Below are positions 24,324 through 33,034 of a stretch of DNA of 43,706 bases, in pieces (the stretch's first letter is position 1; each line of letters begins with the position of its first letter). Source of the DNA: an uncultured Woeseiaceae bacterium (GTDB taxonomy: Bacteria > Pseudomonadota > Gammaproteobacteria > Steroidobacterales > Woeseiaceae); assembly GCA_945788625.1 (NCBI GenBank), contig CALZMQ010000050.1:1-43706 (forward strand). The letters are read 5' to 3'. The notes beneath the pieces are model-generated. The model made no database searches and was not told where the DNA came from. It worked only from the letters and a program-made list of their open reading frames with translations. Position numbers and translations under genes: made by a program.

Positions 24324-26276
24324 TCAGAACGGGCCGTTGACGATAGTGGGTGACTGCCAGAACGCGGCCCAGACGGCTTCGTCGCGAACGTAGTACACGG
24401 TGTCGTTGTGAATGAACGAGCGGTTTCGGTTCGCGTAAAACGGCACTGTCGTTCCGTCTGCCGGCGGAATGATCGAACCGGCGCTCGCAAGCGACGCCAC
24501 CATCGGCGTATTCTTGTCGCGGATTTCGAACAGGTAAAGGCCGGACTGCAGGTAATTGTACAAGCCATCGAAACTGTACAGGGTCGCCGGAATTGCCAAG
24601 CGGTCGACGCCGCCCGCATTGACCTGGTAAGTGAACGCGTGTCGATCGTATCGCGCTTCACTGTGGGAGCCGCGGCCACCCAGCGTCGCACTGCCGCGGG
24701 ACAGCGGCTGCGAGATATTCGAGACGTCGAACAGCTCGAGCTTTACACCGCCGTTGGCGCCCGTGCCGAGTCCGAGCAGCAGGTCATCGGTCACCGGATG
24801 GAGGAAATCGGAGAAACCCGTGACTTCCAGTTCGCCGGCAATGAATGGATCGGCCGGATTCGACAGGTCGAGGGCGTACAGGGGATCGATTTGCAGGAAC
24901 GTCACCGCATACGCACGATCTGCGAGGAAGCGGACACCGTACAATGACTCGTTCGGTTTGCCGATTTCCTCGGGGCGCTGCGCGTTGGGCAACGTCGATA
25001 CGATATCGAGATCGGGGCCCACCGTGGATTCACGGAGTATGTACAACTTGTGGTCCACGAAATCTTCGTTTGTCCAGTCGAACTGCGAGGCGAGTATGCG
25101 CAGATCGCCGGCGTGCTCGCTCATGCGAAAATCGGCCTGTCCGCCGCGCCAGACAGTGCCGTCGATATCGGCAGATCCCCGATAATGAACGCGTGTTCCG
25201 GACAGGGCGAACTTGTGAATGCGAGTCGTGTCGCGCGAGGCGGCGGTATCGGGCCGGAACTCGGTGAAGTACAGCGCGTTCTCAGACACGTAAACGCCAT
25301 ACGATTCTTCGTTGTAACAGGTCGTGGAAAACGCCGTGGGATTGTCAATCGGTACGGCCGTGATACTCGTGAGCACCGCGTAGCCGACGCCGTCGTCTTG
25401 TGTCGTGGCATAACACCGCTCAGGCGCCACGAGGTCGCTGGTTTCGCCATTCACCGTGATCTTCGGCAACAAATCGCTCAGGGAGACACCGGCGAGAATC
25501 TGCTCGTTCTGCGTCTTCTGTTCCGGCGTCGCAACGTAGTAGTTCAACCCGTCGATGTAGGGCGTATAGCGACTCACGATATAGACGGTATTTCCGATAC
25601 GACGGCTCTCGACGAATACACCGTCGATTCTTACGTCGATTTCGAGCAGCGGATTGCCGGTGTCGGATATGTCGTATATTCGAAAACCGAGCTGTTCCGG
25701 CGCCCAAATGGCGATATCGGCCCAAAGCTGGCCATAGCTGCCGTAGATGGATTCGCCCGTCAGCGCGAACATGCGCTCGCCATCGAGGTACATACCCTGC
25801 ACCGAAATGTTGTCTTCGAGCGGGATTGTGCCGGCCAGCGTTGCCGATCCATTGTCGGGGTCCGTGCTGAGAATGCGGATCGAGCGCACCGGGGCGGCGC
25901 CCGTATTGGTCGCGCCATCCGCATCGGTGGCAATGAAGCAGCAGTAGTAGTAACGCCGCGGGGCCACGAAAAGATGTGCGCCGTCGTAGCGAACGGCATC
26001 GAACTCGTCGACGTTCTTTTCCTGGGTGTAGGTGCCCGTGAAGTTACCGCTGGCCGCGCCCGAGGAGATATCGGCGGCGAGCGCGAGTTGCTCGGAACTC
26101 GACACGACGGTCAACCCCGACTTGATGGACGCTTCGAGTGCCGCCGCGCTGCTTATCGGGCTCAGCAGGCCGGCAGCCGGTACGTCGGGTGATCCCCCGT
26201 TACCCGACGAATTCCCGCCGCAGCCCGCGACCGCCAAAAGAACCGATACCAGGAATATACGATGCATTTGGTTCAT
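24324..26276 (-). CDS. Beta-propeller-domain lipoprotein
   Basis: The 650-residue protein has a lipobox signal (MNQMHRIFLVSVLLAVAGC), so it should sit on the outer or inner membrane facing the periplasm. The body matches the secreted beta-propeller family: YTQEKNVDEFDAVRYDGAHLFV, DPDNGSATLAGTIPLEDNISVQGMYLDGERMFAL, VRFLADRAYAVTFLQIDPLYALDLS, and a C-terminal HNDTVYYVRDE. GGAGA lies seven bases before ATG 26276. The role of these proteins is unknown; some members are surface-exposed in bacteria and archaea. A YYYCCF pair and a few other cysteines may form disulfides. It is transcribed away from the MipA operon, with a 219-base shared upstream region. Confidence 0.88.
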   Translation of the reverse strand: MNQMHRIFLVSVLLAVAGCGGNSSGNGGSPDVPAAGLLSPISSAAALEASIKSGLTVVSSSEQLALAADISSGAASGNFTGTYTQEKNVDEFDAVRYDGAHLFVAPRRYYYCCFIATDADGATNTGAAPVRSIRILSTDPDNGSATLAGTIPLEDNISVQGMYLDGERMFALTGESIYGSYGQLWADIAIWAPEQLGFRIYDISDTGNPLLEIDVRIDGVFVESRRIGNTVYIVSRYTPYIDGLNYYVATPEQKTQNEQILAGVSLSDLLPKITVNGETSDLVAPERCYATTQDDGVGYAVLTSITAVPIDNPTAFSTTCYNEESYGVYVSENALYFTEFRPDTAASRDTTRIHKFALSGTRVHYRGSADIDGTVWRGGQADFRMSEHAGDLRILASQFDWTNEDFVDHKLYILRESTVGPDLDIVSTLPNAQRPEEIGKPNESLYGVRFLADRAYAVTFLQIDPLYALDLSNPADPFIAGELEVTGFSDFLHPVTDDLLLGLGTGANGGVKLELFDVSNISQPLSRGSATLGGRGSHSEARYDRHAFTYQVNAGGVDRLAIPATLYSFDGLYNYLQSGLYLFEIRDKNTPMVASLASAGSIIPPADGTTVPFYANRNRSFIHNDTVYYVRDEAVWAAFWQSPTIVNGPF

Positions 26277-26495
26277 TCGAGTATCTCCGTTTCTGTCTGT
26301 TGTATGAGATTATCCCTCTGCGCAACCAGTGTCTGTAGCTTTGTTGGGTGAGATTGTGAAAATCTGTAAGCGGCGGGAACAAGCGACGCAAGTTACATTT
26401 TTCGACAATTTTCATACATCTTTACTGTCGGACCTCGTCGCCACGGCTGTCACACTGACCGGGCGCAATAGATTCGGACAGGAGGTACCGTCCGC

Positions 26496-27329
26496 ATGCG
26501 AATAAGACATTACCTGGCGATGGCCCTGGTGCTGGCCATGGCGTCGGGCGCGTGCACCGCGTCGGCCGCGGAAGCACCTGGACAGCCGGCGGCGCAGGAG
26601 TCGCGCTGGCGTCTCGGCGCCGCACTGGGCTATGGCCTGCGCAGGAACCCCCTCGTGCAATCCGACGACATCCCGATCGTCATCGACCTCGACATCGCCT
26701 GGTTCGGGGAGCACTTGTTTTTCGATAACGGTGATCTCGGACTGACGCTGGCGGACAACAGCGCCGTTACTGCAAGCCTGGTCGCCCGATTCAACAGCGA
26801 CCGCGTTTTTTTCGGCAACACCGATACCCGCTTCGTCAGCGCGGATCTGGCCGGCATGCCGCTGGCCGAGGTCACTGAGTTCACCGTGCCGGATCGGGAC
26901 TATGCACTGGAACTCGGCGTGGAACTGCTGATGGACGGGGCCTGGGGTCAATTGCAGGTGACCGCGTTTCATGACGTCGGCGGCACCCACGACGGCTACG
27001 AAATCTACGCCGACTACGCGTATGGCTGGCGTGAGCAACGCTGGTACCTCGAGCCGTCGATCGGGCTGAGCTACAAGAGCGACGCACTCAACAACTACTA
27101 CTGGGGCGTTCGTGACGACGAGGTCAGTATCGTTTTACCGCCGTACACGGCGGGCGCGGGGACGAACCTGCACACGCGACTGATGCTCGGCTACCAGTTA
27201 TCGAGAAACTGGTCGTTCTCACTGGTCGCGGAATACGAGCAACTCAATGACGATGCGGCGGCAAGTCCGCTCGTCGAACAGCAAGACGTGCTCGGCTACT
27301 TCGCCGGGTTCGGCTTCCGGTTCCGGTGA
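26496..27329 (+). CDS. MipA/OmpV family outer-membrane protein
   Basis: The 277-residue protein has a signal peptide (MRIRHYLAMALVLAMASGACTASAAEA) and a small beta-barrel. It shows family features: WRLGAALGYGLRRNPLVQSDD near the mature start, a substrate-facing DIAWFGEHLFFDNGDLGLTL stretch, and a C-terminus ending LGYFAGFGFRFR. AGGAGGT at 26480-26486 marks the start. MipA was first described as a scaffold for murein enzymes and OmpV as an envelope-stress-linked porin-like protein. Here it begins a four-gene operon with DUF3019 and a two-component system, so its expression is probably controlled by that system. Confidence 0.9.
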   Translation: MRIRHYLAMALVLAMASGACTASAAEAPGQPAAQESRWRLGAALGYGLRRNPLVQSDDIPIVIDLDIAWFGEHLFFDNGDLGLTLADNSAVTASLVARFNSDRVFFGNTDTRFVSADLAGMPLAEVTEFTVPDRDYALELGVELLMDGAWGQLQVTAFHDVGGTHDGYEIYADYAYGWREQRWYLEPSIGLSYKSDALNNYYWGVRDDEVSIVLPPYTAGAGTNLHTRLMLGYQLSRNWSFSLVAEYEQLNDDAAASPLVEQQDVLGYFAGFGFRFR

Positions 27330-27330
27330 T

Positions 27331-27738
27331 ATGAAGTACCTTGTCCTCTCAGTACTGTGGCTTGCCGCTATGCCGGCGTGCCTGGCAGCCGAGACCGGCA
27401 GCGATTCCGGTATGCGTTTGACCGTCAAGCCCATGCTCTGCATCGTCGACAAGCGCAAGCCGCGCTGCGATCTGGCGTTCCTCGTCGTCTGGGAAACCGA
27501 ACTCGACGATTATTATTGTCTTTTCAATGACTTAGGGGAAAGACCTTTGCGTTGCTGGAATACCGCGAGCAGCGGCCGCCACGAAGACGAACGCAGCGTG
27601 GAGCGCTCTTTCAGCTACTGGATGACGGACCGTAACCCGGAGAACCGGCTCACAACGATTGCTGTTGAAGTGCTGCGTATGGATACTGACGATCGACGCC
27701 GTAAGCGACGTACTCGCCACGTCTGGGACATTAATTGA
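27331..27738 (+). CDS. DUF3019 family secreted protein
   Basis: ATG 27331 begins one base after the MipA stop, and the product has a signal peptide (MKYLVLSVLWLAAMPACLAAE). The 135-residue mature region has the family's LTVKPMLCIVDKRKPRCD and YYCLFND...LRCWN cysteines, four in all, which probably form two disulfides in the periplasm. The frame is open further upstream inside MipA, but that part is not used. DUF3019 genes are regularly found beside MipA and an OmpR-type pair, which fits a periplasmic partner or stress sensor. The function is unknown. Confidence 0.88.
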   Translation: MKYLVLSVLWLAAMPACLAAETGSDSGMRLTVKPMLCIVDKRKPRCDLAFLVVWETELDDYYCLFNDLGERPLRCWNTASSGRHEDERSVERSFSYWMTDRNPENRLTTIAVEVLRMDTDDRRRKRRTRHVWDIN

Positions 27739-28454
27739 GTGACGATGCTGTAGATATCCTGCTGGTTGAAGACGATCTGCGCCTTGCCGATCTGACGGCC
27801 GAGTACTTGCGGCAGAACGGCCTCAGCGTGGTCATCGAATCGCGCGGCGACCAGGCATTGTCTCGCTTCAACGCCTTGCATCCGCGCATCGTATTGCTGG
27901 ATCTCATGTTGCCCGGGACTGACGGTCTGACAGTCTGCCGCGAGCTTAGGAAGATCTTCGACGGACCGATACTGATTTTCACGGCGCGCGACTCGGATAT
28001 CGACCAGGTCATCGGGCTCGAAGCGGGCGCCGACGACTACGTCGCGAAACCGGTCGACCCCATGGTATTGCTGGCCCGGACGCGCGCATTGCTGCGCCGT
28101 ACGACGCCGCGCGATGCAAAGACCGGGCCGGGCGGCGATATCGTACTGGGGGGATTGCGCATCAGTGAGGCGTCGCAGCAGGTCTGGCTCGACGGAGAGA
28201 GCGTGCAACTGACCACGCACGAATTCGAATTGCTGCGCTTGCTTGCCTGCAATGCCGGCAAAATTCTGAGCCGCGACGAGCTCTTCCAGAGTCTCCGCGG
28301 TATCGAATACGATGGCCTCGATCGGTCAATTGACGGGCGTATTTCCAAGTTGCGTCGCAAACTTCATGACAACGCGGACGAGCCTGCGAGGATCAAGACG
28401 GTATGGGGCAGGGGCTACTTGCTCGTGCCGGACGCCTGGGGCGACTCGGCGTGA
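27735..28454 (+). CDS. OmpR-family response regulator
   Basis: The start is TTG 27735, which overlaps the DUF3019 stop by four bases. The receiver domain carries the acidic pair (VEDD), the phospho-accepting Asp56 in LLDLMLPG and Lys105 in VAKPVDP. The winged-helix domain follows (LTTHEFELLRLLACNAGKILSRDELFQ, DRSIDGRISKLRRKL, IKTVWGRGYLL). It will bind DNA upstream of its targets, likely including the MipA promoter. Its stop overlaps the kinase start (GTGA). Confidence 0.93.
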   Translation: MSDDAVDILLVEDDLRLADLTAEYLRQNGLSVVIESRGDQALSRFNALHPRIVLLDLMLPGTDGLTVCRELRKIFDGPILIFTARDSDIDQVIGLEAGADDYVAKPVDPMVLLARTRALLRRTTPRDAKTGPGGDIVLGGLRISEASQQVWLDGESVQLTTHEFELLRLLACNAGKILSRDELFQSLRGIEYDGLDRSIDGRISKLRRKLHDNADEPARIKTVWGRGYLLVPDAWGDSA

Positions 28455-29740
28455 AACGGACATTGCTCGGACGGCATCGAATGCTGTTGTTCCGGTCTTA
28501 CCTTTACCTGGCCGCAGGGCTGCTGTTTGCCGCCATCGTGCTCGACTACGGGTTCGGCTACCTGCAGTCTTCGCAAGTGCCGGTAGACCAGCGCTGGCTC
28601 GACGCGACTTTCGCGTTGATCGAGCGTGACCTGGCCGCCGTGCCCGAGGGCGAACGTGCAGAGATTGCGGGCGAGCTTGCCGGCGAACTCGGCCTCGGCG
28701 TGCGCCTGTTACAGAAGGACGATGTCGCTGCGAATTCGGCCGCGGACGCATGGACGCTGATCGACGCCGAGGGCAACACCTCGTATCTGCGCGACGCCAG
28801 GTCCATCGACGCGATCATTCGACTGGGCCCCGTCATCGAGCCCAATGAGAGCGTCCTCCTGCGCCTGTTGCCGCCGCTGTTTTACCTGTCGATCTTTGTC
28901 GTCGTCGGCATCTGGCTGCGACCGCTGTTGAAGGACATCAACCTCATCAGCCATGGTGCGCAGCGATTCGCGGCTGACTACCGGGAGCCGCTGGCGACCG
29001 CGGAGAGAGTCAGTGAACTCGGCGGGCTGGCGCGGAATCTGGACGACATGTCGGCGCGCCTCAGCGGGTTGATACAAAGCCAGAAGGAACTGATCGCCGC
29101 GCTGTCACACGAGATGCGCACGCCACTCGCGCGCATCCGTTTCGCTCTTGCCGTCATGGGCAACAAGAGCGATGAAGCCATGCAGCAGCAACTCGATGCC
29201 GTCAACGACGACGTGCAGGAGATCGACGAACTCATCGCCACGATGCTGAACTACGCGCGACTCGATCACCCGGACCTGCGCATGAACTGGCAGCGCGTAC
29301 CCATTCGCCCCTGGCTGCAGCAAGCCGTTGAAAAATGCCGGCAGCCCGGCACGCAAATCTCGTTGGCAGTCAGCGAATCCTGCGACGCGGTGTCCATGGA
29401 CCCTCGACTCATGGAACTCGCCGTCAGCAATTTGCTGGTAAACGCCTGTCACTACGCCGACGGTCGCGTGCAGTGTTCCGTGTCGCGACAAAACGGCGAA
29501 TACATGATCTCGATCGAAGACAACGGCAAGGGTATACCGGAGAGCGAGCGGGATGCGGTATTCAAAGCGTTTACGCGCATCGACGACAGTCGCAATCGTG
29601 AGACCGGCGGCTACGGTCTCGGACTTGCGATTGTCGCGCGTATTGTCGATCTGCACGATGGCAGGGTGCTGGTCGAAACGTCGCAGGATCTCGGCGGCGC
29701 GAAGTTCGTGTTGCGCTGGAGTACGCCGCCGGAGGACTAG
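28451..29740 (+). CDS. Sensor histidine kinase
   Basis: GTG 28451 overlaps the regulator stop by four bases; an open frame upstream is not needed. Two membrane helices (near residues 9-30 and 135-158) flank a periplasmic sensor of about 100 residues. A HAMP linker, the dimerisation helix with phospho-accepting His220 in ALSHEMRTPLARIRF, and a HATPase domain with N-box LLVNACHYA, G1 EDNGKGIP and G2 GGYGLGLAI follow. It is the partner of the upstream OmpR-type regulator. The signal is unknown, but the secreted DUF3019 and MipA products are candidates for envelope stress sensing. Confidence 0.93.
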   Translation: MKRTLLGRHRMLLFRSYLYLAAGLLFAAIVLDYGFGYLQSSQVPVDQRWLDATFALIERDLAAVPEGERAEIAGELAGELGLGVRLLQKDDVAANSAADAWTLIDAEGNTSYLRDARSIDAIIRLGPVIEPNESVLLRLLPPLFYLSIFVVVGIWLRPLLKDINLISHGAQRFAADYREPLATAERVSELGGLARNLDDMSARLSGLIQSQKELIAALSHEMRTPLARIRFALAVMGNKSDEAMQQQLDAVNDDVQEIDELIATMLNYARLDHPDLRMNWQRVPIRPWLQQAVEKCRQPGTQISLAVSESCDAVSMDPRLMELAVSNLLVNACHYADGRVQCSVSRQNGEYMISIEDNGKGIPESERDAVFKAFTRIDDSRNRETGGYGLGLAIVARIVDLHDGRVLVETSQDLGGAKFVLRWSTPPED

Positions 29741-29774
29741 CCAGCGGTCTGCGGCGCTGTTGCCTTTTTGCCGG

Positions 29775-31559
29775 CTAGAACTGGTCTTCGGGCAGATCCA
29801 TCGCCGGGCTGCTGTCGGATACAGCGGCATCCAGGTAAGCGGCCGACCTCGGCACGATCTGTTCGGCATAGTACTTCGCGGTCAGTATTTTCGCGTTGTA
29901 GAAATCCGCATTGCCGCCGCCGGCAGCGAGCTTCCCGTGCGCAACTTCGGCCGCGCGCGCCATTTGCCATGCGCCGACGACGGTGCCGGCCAGCATCATG
30001 TAGTTGAACGCGGCCGAGTCGACGCGGGCCGGTACATCGTGCCCTTGGTCGAGCAGCCAGTTCGTTGCCTGTTCCAGTCGCTGGCGGCCCGTTGCGAGGG
30101 CGTTCCGTATGCTGTCGAGGTCCGGGCCGCGCGCCGCGAGTCCTGCATCGGTTTCGGCCATTTCGCCGAGCATACGCTGTATGCCGCGTCCGCTGTCGGC
30201 AAGCAGCTTTCGCCCGACCAGGTCATTCGCCTGTATGCCGTTCGTGCCTTCGTAGATCGGCAGTATTCGTGCATCCCGCAGATGCTGCGCGGCGCCGGTT
30301 TCTTCCACGTAGCCGGTACCGCCGTGAACCTGGACGCCAATGGACGTCAACTCCTGTGCTACCTCGGTTAGCCAACCCTTTACGATGGGCGTCAGTAAAG
30401 CCGAGCGCTCGAGCGCGGCGCTTCGCGCGTCAGCATCGTCGGCGTGGTGGGCTGTATCGAGTGCCGAAGCCGTTACGTAGGCGGTCGCTCGCATAGCTTC
30501 TATGAGCGACTTCATCGTCATCAGCATGCGGCGGATATCGGCATGCTGAATGATCCGGGCAGGGTCCCGGCTGCCCAACACCTGGCCCTGGACCCGGTCT
30601 TTCGCGTAGTCGCGCGCCGCCTGGTAGGCGCGTTCGCTGATTGCGAGACCCTGGATGCCGACTTGCAGGCGGGCGAGGTTCATCATCGTGAACATGCACG
30701 CAAGTCCCCGGTTTTCCTCGCCAACGAGATACCCGACCGCACCGTCGTTGTCACCGTAATTCAGTACACAGGTGGGACTCGCATGGATACCGAGCTTGTG
30801 TTCGACGGACGTAACGAACACATCGTTGCGATCGCCCAGGCTGCCGTCGTCGTTGACGAGGAACTTGGGAATCAGGAACATCGATAGACCCTTGACGCCT
30901 TCGGGCGCATCCCGCAGGCGGGCGAGCACGAGATGAATGACGTTTTCCGCCATCTCATGATCACCCCAGGTGATGAAGATCTTGGTCCCGCTGATTTTGT
31001 AATGGTCACCATCGGGCACGGCCTGGACCCTTATTCTCCCCAGGTCGGAACCCGCTTGCGGCTCCGTCAGGTCCATCGTGCCGCACCATTCACCGCTAAC
31101 CAGCTTCGGCAAATAGAGCTGCTTCAATTCATCGCTGGCATGCACTTCGAGAGCGTCGATCGCACCGCTGTTGAGCATCGGACACAAGCTCAGGGCCAGG
31201 TTGGCCCCCTGCCACATTTCGGTCGTCGCCGACCCGATCAGGGAGGGCAGTCCCATGCCGTCGTAATCCTGCGAGCAGTCCAGGCCTTGCCAGCCACTTT
31301 CAGCGAACAGCCGGTACGCCGCCGCAAACTCCGCCGGCACCGTCACACCGCCGTTTTCCACCTGGCAACCCTCCCGGTCACCAATCGTATTGGTGGGGCT
31401 GAGCACTTCGCTGGCAAAGCGCGCAGCCTCGTCGAGAATCGGCTCCAGCAGGTCCTCGGTTGCATGCTCGAATCCCGGTAACCGGCTGATGCGGTCGAGG
31501 CCCGCAAGCTCGTTGATTACGAATTTCTGGTCTTCGAGGGGGGCGATGTATTCGGCCAT
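29775..31559 (-). CDS. Acyl-CoA dehydrogenase (DmdC-like, long form)
   Basis: This 594-residue flavoprotein has the N-terminal helical domain, the central FAD site (MDLTEPQAGSDLGRIR, ISGTKIFITWGDHEM), and the C-terminal domain with catalytic Glu in YEGTNGIQANDLVGRKL. A further C-terminal helical extension is present. This long architecture is shared with 3-methylmercaptopropionyl-CoA dehydrogenase DmdC and several fatty-acyl-CoA dehydrogenases, so the substrate cannot be assigned from sequence alone. It stands alone on the minus strand, 34 bases after the end of the convergent kinase gene. Confidence 0.92.
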   Translation of the reverse strand: MAEYIAPLEDQKFVINELAGLDRISRLPGFEHATEDLLEPILDEAARFASEVLSPTNTIGDREGCQVENGGVTVPAEFAAAYRLFAESGWQGLDCSQDYDGMGLPSLIGSATTEMWQGANLALSLCPMLNSGAIDALEVHASDELKQLYLPKLVSGEWCGTMDLTEPQAGSDLGRIRVQAVPDGDHYKISGTKIFITWGDHEMAENVIHLVLARLRDAPEGVKGLSMFLIPKFLVNDDGSLGDRNDVFVTSVEHKLGIHASPTCVLNYGDNDGAVGYLVGEENRGLACMFTMMNLARLQVGIQGLAISERAYQAARDYAKDRVQGQVLGSRDPARIIQHADIRRMLMTMKSLIEAMRATAYVTASALDTAHHADDADARSAALERSALLTPIVKGWLTEVAQELTSIGVQVHGGTGYVEETGAAQHLRDARILPIYEGTNGIQANDLVGRKLLADSGRGIQRMLGEMAETDAGLAARGPDLDSIRNALATGRQRLEQATNWLLDQGHDVPARVDSAAFNYMMLAGTVVGAWQMARAAEVAHGKLAAGGGNADFYNAKILTAKYYAEQIVPRSAAYLDAAVSDSSPAMDLPEDQF

Positions 31560-31678
31560 GGTTTTTCCGTGCTCTGTCTGTTGTGGGTGGTGCCGTTTAT
31601 CACGGCTAATCTACCGCGAAAAACGGCGCAGCGGCAATCGCCGGGCCGGGCGCACGGTTTTGGCTTGCGTGGCTGCCG

Positions 31679-32437
31679 TCAGGTGCGCTCGGATGCAGGA
31701 TGAAAAGGTGCCGTATCGAGGAGTTCCAACGGATTTTCGCAGACGCCGGAAAACACTTTTGTCATTCGCACTGACAGCCGGTCGAGAAACGAATCCACAT
31801 CCGGGATAGCGCGGAAGGTCCGATATCCCTTCTCGAGGAAGTCCTGCAATTCGCCGAAACCCGCAGAATGCGCGGGTATGTGCATGGCGCTGAGTGTCAC
31901 TCCCATTACCGGAATCCGGATTATGCGACTGAGGTGCTCGCCGAGCCGGATCGTCAATGTGACCAGTTCCATGCATTCGTCGAGTGTGGTTGCTTGGCGC
32001 AGCGCCGCGCAATAGTGTCTTTCCGAGATACCGTTGGAAAAGTCGGAATGCTCGAGAAGGCATCGGCAGGTTTCCAGATTGATGGCCAGGACGCGTGCAT
32101 TGAGCTCCATCGCGGACGCCAGCGTCCGCAGGGCCTTGTCGGGCAGCAGCCGGATCATGAGCGGCACGACGCGCCCTATTTCACGGTCCCGTTCGCTCAT
32201 GCCAATGCCTGTCAGGTCGGAGACGACGTACTCAACGGCGGCTTCCGTTTCCGGGCGCTGCCGAAACTCGTCGTAGAACGGCAACAGGTACTCGGCCTGC
32301 CACGCCACAAAATAGCGGTACTGCCGGGACAACAAGGCATCGCCGAGGTACTCCCGGTGGATTGCGTTGCTCTCCTCGGTATAACGTTTGAAGCGCTCGG
32401 CGAATGTGCTTGCTTCGGGTGTATGTCGCAGTGACAT
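31679..32437 (-). CDS. FFLEELY-motif-like protein
   Basis: The frame opens at TTG 32491, but ATG 32437 (MSLRHTPEAS) is a simpler start; no clear ribosome site supports either, so the start is uncertain. The 252-residue product resembles the FFLEELY-motif family: a helical N-terminal part (YFVAWQAEYLLPFYDEF) and the core SERDREIGRVVPLMIRLLPD followed by KALRTLASAMELNARVL. The motif position itself reads VVSDLTGIGM rather than FFLEELYGP, so it is a divergent member. It is soluble and all-helical with no known function. It sits alone on the minus strand, divergent from the molybdenum hydroxylase. Confidence 0.65.
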   Translation of the reverse strand: MSLRHTPEASTFAERFKRYTEESNAIHREYLGDALLSRQYRYFVAWQAEYLLPFYDEFRQRPETEAAVEYVVSDLTGIGMSERDREIGRVVPLMIRLLPDKALRTLASAMELNARVLAINLETCRCLLEHSDFSNGISERHYCAALRQATTLDECMELVTLTIRLGEHLSRIIRIPVMGVTLSAMHIPAHSAGFGELQDFLEKGYRTFRAIPDVDSFLDRLSVRMTKVFSGVCENPLELLDTAPFHPASERT

Positions 32438-32573
32438 CGATCGGCCGATGGTCGGGGCAATGGCGGCGGAGTTTCGGGTCAACGCCTGCAAAATGCAAAT
32501 CGCAAATCCGCTCCCGGTCGTCGGTATGTACTAGAATGTCGGGAGAAAACCACAATCGGGAGGGGGCAAGGCC

Positions 32574-33032
32574 GTGATCGAATTCGAATTGAACGGGAAA
32601 GCCGTGACATCAGAGAGTGCGGAGGACACGCCGCTGCTTTGGGTCATCCGCGACGAACTCAAACTCAAAGGCACCAAGTTCGGCTGCGGCATCGCAATGT
32701 GCGGCGCGTGCACGGTGCATATCGACGGTGTAGCGATGCGATCCTGCATAACGCCCGTGGGCACAGTTGCCAGCAAGGGCGTCACTACCATCGAGGGGCT
32801 CTCGAGCCGTGCAGGCAAAGCCCTGCAGGAGGCCTGGGTCGACGAACAGGTGCCGCAATGCGGCTATTGTCAATCCGGTCAGATCATGCAGGCCGCCAAT
32901 CTGCTCGAAAACACGCCGAACCCAAGCGATGAACAGATCTCGGACGCCATGAACGGCAATCTGTGCCGTTGCATGTCATACACGCGTATCCGCAGGGCAA
33001 TCAAGGCCGCCGCCGGCGGCGAGGGGGCATAG
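32574..33032 (+). CDS. 2Fe-2S subunit of a molybdenum hydroxylase (IorA-like)
   Basis: The start is GTG 32574, after GGGAGGGGG. The 152-residue protein has a plant-type ferredoxin cluster (GCGIAMCGACTV, with a further Cys in RSC) and a second 2Fe-2S domain with CGYCQSGQ and CRCMSYTRI. It is the small electron-transfer subunit of an isoquinoline 1-oxidoreductase-type enzyme and is encoded two bases before the large subunit. No separate FAD subunit is present, as usual for this two-subunit class, which passes electrons to a membrane or cytochrome acceptor. Confidence 0.93.
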   Translation: MIEFELNGKAVTSESAEDTPLLWVIRDELKLKGTKFGCGIAMCGACTVHIDGVAMRSCITPVGTVASKGVTTIEGLSSRAGKALQEAWVDEQVPQCGYCQSGQIMQAANLLENTPNPSDEQISDAMNGNLCRCMSYTRIRRAIKAAAGGEGA

Positions 33033-33034
33033 TC

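Noticed and set aside
25050..26192. 380-residue plus-strand open frame
   Set aside because: It is antisense to the beta-propeller lipoprotein, which has a signal peptide and family motifs.
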